NCBI GenBank assembly: GCA_024277475.1
Contig: JAJRVC010000393.1
Coordinates: forward strand, 1 to 29,060
Reading direction: 5' to 3'
Length of the DNA stretch: 29,060 bases
DNA from: Deltaproteobacteria bacterium
Lineage (GTDB): Bacteria; Desulfobacterota; Desulfobacteria; Desulfobacterales; JAFDCJ01
Shown: positions 25,444 to 29,060 of the stretch, piece after piece
Numbering within the stretch: the stretch's first letter is position 1
How the letters are laid out: every line of letters starts with the position of its first letter
Program-made: the position numbers and the translations under genes
Notes under the pieces: model-generated
The model's input: the letters and a program-made list of their open reading frames with translations, nothing else
The model's database searches: none
Told to the model about the DNA's origin: nothing

Positions 25444-27528
25444 ATGGAAAAAGAAGTGTATAGTCTATGTTTTATGTGTTCGGTACGTTGCCCTATTAAA
25501 GTGCTGGTTAAAGACGGCCAGGTCAAATGGATCGAAGGCAACCCCCAGGTGGCCGGGATGGAAGGCAGCCTGTGCCCGCGGGGCTCCGCCGGTATTTCGC
25601 TGCTTTACGACGACCAGCGGGTAAAGTCGCCCATGATCAGAGTCGGAGAGCGCGGTTCGGGCCACTGGCGCAAGGCTGGCTGGGACGAGGCCCTGGACTA
25701 TGTGGCCGACAAATTAAAACCCATCATCGAAGAGCATGGGGGTCACAGTGTCGTCCTTGGTGAACGCACCCAGCTGGCGACCCACGTGAGCAAGACCTTT
25801 TTAAAAGCACTTAAATCCCCCAATCATTTTACCCATGATGCCCTTTGCAAGGGATCGGTTAACACGGCCTGCCGGTCCTTGTTCGGGTACACCGATGCTC
25901 AGATGAGCATGGATTACAAAAACACCCGGCACATCGTCATGTATGGTCGTAACCTGTTTGAAGCGCTGGAGGTTAAACCCGTCAACAATTTAATGGCTGC
26001 TTTGGAAAAAGGGGCCAAGTTGACCTATATCGATCCCCGGGTGACCATCACTGCCACCAAAGCTAACCGCTACTGGATGATCCGGCCGGGAACGGACCTG
26101 GCGCTTAATTATGCGCTGATCCATGTGATCCTCAAGGAGCGGCTGTACGATGCGGCCTATGTGAACCGCTGGGTGCAGGGGCTGGCCGAACTGCAGGATT
26201 TTATCCATGCGTACACTCCCGAGTGGGCCGAACTGGAAACAGGAATTGCCGCCAACGCGATTGTGGACCTGGCCCGTGAATTGAGCCAGGACAAACCTTC
26301 GGTGATCTTTCATTTTGGCTACCGCGGGGCCAACCATCCCAACGAAACCTATATGCGCCGCTCCATTATGATCTTAAACAGCCTGATGGGAAGCATCGAA
26401 GCCAAAGGGGGATTTTTCTTCAAGAAAGGTCCGGCTGAGGCCGGCGGAAAACCGGCCAGAAAACTGGTCGAACAGGAGTTTCCCAAAATTGAGGTTCCGC
26501 GATTTGACAAAGCGGGCACCCCGGACTTTCCCCTGCCGGATCCAGCCCACGGCGTAGGCCAGATGCTGCCAAAGGCGATACTGAATGAAGACCCGTATCC
26601 CCTCAAGGCCCTGATTGCCTACCGGTTTGATCCGCTGATGTCCATTCCGGACACCAATCTGACCCGAAAAGCCTTGGACAAACTGGATTTGATCGTGGCC
26701 ATCGAGATCAACCACAGTGATATCGCTTGGTATGCCGATGTTATCCTGCCCGAATCCACCTACCTGGAGCGGACCGACAGCATCCAGCAGGCAAATGGGT
26801 TAAAACCCCAGATGTTTTTGCGCAAACAGGCGGTGGAACCACGCTACGATACCCGCGACGGGGCCATGATTCTCAAGCAAATCGCCGAGCGGTTGGGAAT
26901 CGGCAATTATTTTCCCTATGAAAACATGGAGGAACTAGTAGCCTGGCAGCTGGAAGGAACCGGTTTTACCATGGAGGATTTTGAAAAAAAGGGTTTTGTA
27001 GCCTACGGTAAAAACCAGATCTTCTGGGATCGCGAAGAGGGAATCAAATTTAAAACCCCCTCAAAGAAAATCGAGTTTAAGTCTTCTCTGCTGGAGGATG
27101 CCGGTTTTGAATCTTTTCCGGCCTATGAATCCATGCCGTCTCCGCCCGATGACCAGTTCCGTCTGGTGGTGGGGCGCAACGCCCTGCATACCCACGTTTC
27201 CACCCAGAACAATCCCTATCTCAACGAGTTGTGCCCGGAAAATGAGCTGTGGATCAACAAACAACAGGCGGAGAAACTTGGAATCAGCAACGGGGACATG
27301 GTAGAGGTGAAGTCGAAGACAGGCAGCGGTAAGATCGCCGCCAAAGTAACCGACCTGATTCATCCGGAGGCCGTGTTCATGTTTCACGGGTTCGGCCACG
27401 AGGCTGAAAAAGCGGTTCGCTCTTATAAAAAAGGGGTCAACGATGCCTTGCTCATGGAAAATATCTCCGACATGATCGGCGGCAGTCCCGCGATGCACGA
27501 AACCTTTGTTTCGGTAAAAGCAGCTTGA
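25444..27528 (+). CDS. cytoplasmic molybdopterin oxidoreductase (DMSO reductase superfamily, PsrA/PhsA-like)
   Basis: A 694-residue Mo- or W-bis-pterin enzyme. The N-terminal [4Fe-4S] site uses Cys9, Cys12, Cys16 and Cys44 (LCFMCSVRC, GSLCPRG). The likely metal ligand is Cys135 in HDALCKGSVN. Central pterin-binding segments include YGRNLFEA, IDPRVT and IRPGTDLALNYA; the C-terminal pterin domain holds RNALHTHVSTQNNPYLNEL. There is no twin-arginine signal and the start has a strong GGAGG, so the enzyme is cytoplasmic, unlike the exported Psr/Phs enzymes. It is followed by a DmsB/HycB-type ferredoxin and NuoE/NuoF-like subunits, which suggests NAD(H) as electron partner. The residue after Cys12 is Ser, not the Asp of acetylene hydratase. 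The substrate is unknown; a reductase for sulfur compounds or a formate-type dehydrogenase are options. Confidence 0.92.
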   Translation: MEKEVYSLCFMCSVRCPIKVLVKDGQVKWIEGNPQVAGMEGSLCPRGSAGISLLYDDQRVKSPMIRVGERGSGHWRKAGWDEALDYVADKLKPIIEEHGGHSVVLGERTQLATHVSKTFLKALKSPNHFTHDALCKGSVNTACRSLFGYTDAQMSMDYKNTRHIVMYGRNLFEALEVKPVNNLMAALEKGAKLTYIDPRVTITATKANRYWMIRPGTDLALNYALIHVILKERLYDAAYVNRWVQGLAELQDFIHAYTPEWAELETGIAANAIVDLARELSQDKPSVIFHFGYRGANHPNETYMRRSIMILNSLMGSIEAKGGFFFKKGPAEAGGKPARKLVEQEFPKIEVPRFDKAGTPDFPLPDPAHGVGQMLPKAILNEDPYPLKALIAYRFDPLMSIPDTNLTRKALDKLDLIVAIEINHSDIAWYADVILPESTYLERTDSIQQANGLKPQMFLRKQAVEPRYDTRDGAMILKQIAERLGIGNYFPYENMEELVAWQLEGTGFTMEDFEKKGFVAYGKNQIFWDREEGIKFKTPSKKIEFKSSLLEDAGFESFPAYESMPSPPDDQFRLVVGRNALHTHVSTQNNPYLNELCPENELWINKQQAEKLGISNGDMVEVKSKTGSGKIAAKVTDLIHPEAVFMFHGFGHEAEKAVRSYKKGVNDALLMENISDMIGGSPAMHETFVSVKAA

Positions 27529-27671
27529 ATGATCGAATATTCAAGGACTCAATGAAACGACGAATAACGAATTATGACGTGCTGACATTTTAAAACGATT
27601 ATAGAAATGACGGAGCGGCACGCGGCGCAAGTGCCTGCGCTGCACAAGCGGTATCCGCAAATATTTAATAT

Positions 27672-27693
27672 ATAAAATCGCAAACGATTTTAT
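27672..27693 (+). promoter_or_regulatory. hairpin directly before the ribosome site of the ferredoxin gene
   Basis: ATAAAATCG (27672-27680) and CGATTTTAT (27685-27693) form a perfect 9-bp stem with loop CAAA. The GGAGG ribosome site begins at the next base (27694) and the ATG is at 27705. It could modulate translation or mark an RNA processing site in the 176-base spacer after the molybdoenzyme. Confidence 0.45.
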
Positions 27694-27704
27694 GGAGGTA
27701 ACTG

Positions 27705-28226
27705 ATGAGCAAATATTTCATGCTGCAGGACCAGCAAAAATGTATCGGGTGTCATTCATGCGAGATCGCATGCAAGACGAACAAAGCGCTGCCGCCCGGC
27801 ACACGACCCTGCCAGGTCATCCAGGTGGGGCCCAAGTTTTTCAATGACCGGCCACGGGCCTCTTTTATTTTTATGCCCTGTTTTCACTGTGAAAATCCCT
27901 GGTGTGTTTCGGCCTGCCCCACGGGCGCCATGCAGCGCCGGGAAAAAGACGGTATCGTTTTTGTGGATCACAACCTGTGCGTAGGATGCAAAACCTGCAT
28001 ATCGGCCTGTCCCTGGGGTGCACCCCAATGGAACCCGGAGATCGGCAAAGTTGTCAAATGCGACTACTGCATGGATCGCATCGATGCCGGACTCCGGCCG
28101 GCCTGTGTAACTATCTGTACCACCCACTGCCTCAGTTTCGGCGAAACCGAAACCATGCCCCTGGTCAAACGCGATCGTTATGCCAGGGCCATGGCATCTA
28201 CCAAAGGAGCCGCACACCTGGAATAA
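27705..28226 (+). CDS. four-cluster ferredoxin subunit (DmsB/PsrB/HycB type)
   Basis: A 173-residue electron-transfer subunit with sixteen cysteines in four [4Fe-4S] motifs: Cys13/16/19/23, Cys59/62/67/71, Cys92/95/98/102 and Cys119/122/134/138. This pairing pattern is that of the beta subunit of DMSO-reductase-type enzymes. No signal peptide is present, matching the cytoplasmic catalytic subunit upstream. GGAGG precedes the ATG. It probably carries electrons between the molybdopterin subunit and the NuoE/F-like diaphorase. A repeat-rich spacer of 251 bases follows before the NuoE-like gene. Confidence 0.93.
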   Translation: MSKYFMLQDQQKCIGCHSCEIACKTNKALPPGTRPCQVIQVGPKFFNDRPRASFIFMPCFHCENPWCVSACPTGAMQRREKDGIVFVDHNLCVGCKTCISACPWGAPQWNPEIGKVVKCDYCMDRIDAGLRPACVTICTTHCLSFGETETMPLVKRDRYARAMASTKGAAHLE

Positions 28227-28230
28227 AGTG

Positions 28231-28452
28231 TGGGTTCAGAGTTCCGGGTTCACCGTTCAAGGTTGGCCTTCTTTTGTAGGCGTTCACAGGTTCAGAGCTA
28301 ACGTTAACTCTGAACCTTTGAATCTCAGGGTTTAGAGAACTGAAAACGGGGGTCAGAAGACAGAGGTCGGATGGGCCGCCTTAGTTCTTTGAGCAACGGC
28401 GCGGCTGAGCCCTGAACGTTGAACCCTGAACGCCGAACCTCTGAACCTGGGA
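28231..28452. repeat. GGTTCA/TGAACC inverted repeat cluster
   Basis: The 251-base gap between the ferredoxin and NuoE-like genes begins with GGTTCA-rich sequence (28233-28264) and ends with TGAACC-rich sequence (28411-28448), so the two flanks can pair. Inside is a near-perfect 28-base palindrome (28289-28316) with arms GGTTCAGAG and CTCTGAACC. Between them is a purine-rich GTCAGAAGACAGAGGTC segment. The element resembles a dispersed intergenic repeat; no ORF is credible. Confidence 0.7.
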
Positions 28453-28477
28453 ACGGTTACAAAGAAGGATACGATTA

Positions 28478-28930
28478 ATGGATGTCGCTACTGTCAATTC
28501 CATCTTGTTGAAATTTCCGGATATAAAAGGCAACCTCATCGGAATTCTCCATGAAATGCAGAATCATTTTCATTATCTGCCGGAAGAAGAGTTGAGGTAT
28601 ATTTCAAAAAAAACAGACATTCCGATCACACAGATCTACAGTATTGTCAATTTTTACAATCGGTTCAGCCTGAAGCCCAAAGGAAAAAACGAGATCTGTG
28701 TCTGCCTGGGAACAGCCTGTCATGTCAAGGGGGCCGAAAAAGTGATGAATGAAATGGAGCGCGTGCTGGAAATAAAGCCGGGCGAGAGTACCGATGACAT
28801 GAATTTTTCACTGGAAGAGGTTCGTTGCATCGGCGCCTGCAGTCTGGCTCCGGCTGTCGTTGTCAATGAAGATACCCACGGCAAGGTGACCCCCAAGCAG
28901 GTCGGGCCACTGTTGGGCAAATATAAGTAA
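28478..28930 (+). CDS. NuoE-like [2Fe-2S] subunit
   Basis: A 150-residue thioredoxin-like [2Fe-2S] protein of the NuoE/HoxE/HydA-associated type. An N-terminal helical region (1-65; HYLPEEELRYISKK, IYSIVNFYNRF) is followed by ligands Cys76 and Cys81 (CLGTACHVKG) and Cys117 and Cys121 (RCIGACSLAPAV), the complete set. AAGGA precedes the ATG. It partners a flavoprotein of the NuoF type, whose gene begins 66 bases downstream. Together with the upstream molybdoenzyme and ferredoxin genes this gives an NAD-linked complex like those of NAD-dependent formate dehydrogenases or bifurcating enzymes. Confidence 0.93.
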   Translation: MDVATVNSILLKFPDIKGNLIGILHEMQNHFHYLPEEELRYISKKTDIPITQIYSIVNFYNRFSLKPKGKNEICVCLGTACHVKGAEKVMNEMERVLEIKPGESTDDMNFSLEEVRCIGACSLAPAVVVNEDTHGKVTPKQVGPLLGKYK

Positions 28931-28995
28931 CACCCCCTATTAAATTAGAAACCAATTGGGTGATATTAACAACTGATCAATTGAAGGGCTGAAGG

Positions 28996-29060
28996 ATGAA
29001 CCCAAAAGACACCAAAGAAATCGTTATCAGCGTATGCGCCGGAACCGGCGGAGTCGCCGC
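28996..29060 (+). CDS. NuoF-like flavoprotein subunit, 5' end only
   Basis: The frame opens with ATG at 28996, preceded by GAAGGG, and runs off the window after 21 full codons. The visible residues (MNPKDTKEIVISVCAGTGGV) resemble the N-terminal thioredoxin-like segment of extended NuoF/HydB proteins, where a C-x-GTGG pattern begins the fold. The position after a NuoE-like gene supports the call. The NADH, FMN and Fe-S sites would lie outside the window. Confidence 0.7.
   Translation, partial: MNPKDTKEIVISVCAGTGGVA

Noticed and set aside
25444..27528. Acetylene hydratase
   Set aside because: The size and cysteine spacing are similar, but the Asp that follows the second cluster cysteine in that enzyme, as I recall it, is Ser13 here.
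27620..27650. Sigma-54 promoter near CGGCACGCGGCGCAAG
   Set aside because: The GG and GC elements are not ten bases apart, and the -12 element is missing.
28231..28452. CRISPR array or transposon ends
   Set aside because: Units are short, irregular and in both orientations, without equal spacers, terminal duplications or a transposase.

Overview
The window looks like a chromosomal segment of an anaerobic, probably sulfate-reducing member of the Desulfobacterota. The reasons are the gene content (an APS-reductase-like AprAB pair, Qmo/Hdr-type electron-transfer proteins, a large TauE/SafE protein, sigma-54 two-component regulation, a molybdopterin enzyme next to NuoE/NuoF-type subunits), the moderate GC content, and dispersed GGTTCA-type intergenic repeats. 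No rRNA, tRNA, CRISPR array or transposase was seen.

Layout. (1) 1-4789: a short leader region, then a 1439-residue hybrid histidine kinase on the + strand. (2) 4831-8386, - strand: a signalling module of a small histidine-rich membrane protein, a membrane PAS histidine kinase whose start overlaps it, and a sigma-54 response regulator. (3) 8530-8985: a long hairpin and the decayed remains of a second tauE-like/partner gene pair, fused by a deletion. (4) 8989-20354, - strand: one long operon-like run, in transcription order aprA-like (with an in-frame TAG), aprB-like, an HdrA-MvhD (QmoB-like) flavoprotein, a membrane cytochrome b/c fused to HdrC-like Fe-S modules, an HdrB-like CCG protein, tctC, tctB, tctA and a cytoplasmic periplasmic-binding-type protein. 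(5) 20798-21490, + strand: a Crp/Fnr regulator divergent from that operon. (6) 21780-24768, - strand: a small membrane protein, a large TauE/SafE permease and a three-TM partner protein, preceded by a consensus sigma-54 promoter at 24899-24914. (7) 25444-29060, + strand: a cytoplasmic molybdopterin oxidoreductase, a four-cluster ferredoxin subunit, a NuoE-like subunit and the first codons of a NuoF-like subunit that runs off the end.

How it may work together. The central operon pairs an AprAB-like flavoenzyme with a quinone-to-Fe-S electron path resembling Qmo (HdrA/MvhD, HdrB, HdrC plus cytochrome b), and with a complete TctCBA uptake system. There is no ATP sulfurylase, and the AprB-like subunit lacks the long C-terminal tail known from true AprB. 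I infer a specialised respiratory module that imports an organic acid (perhaps sulfur-containing) and reduces or oxidises it through an AprAB-like enzyme, under control of the divergent Crp/Fnr protein. The substrate is unknown. The TauE operon may be controlled by the sigma-54 regulator encoded in the window. The last cluster looks like an NAD-linked cytoplasmic molybdo- or tungsto-enzyme.
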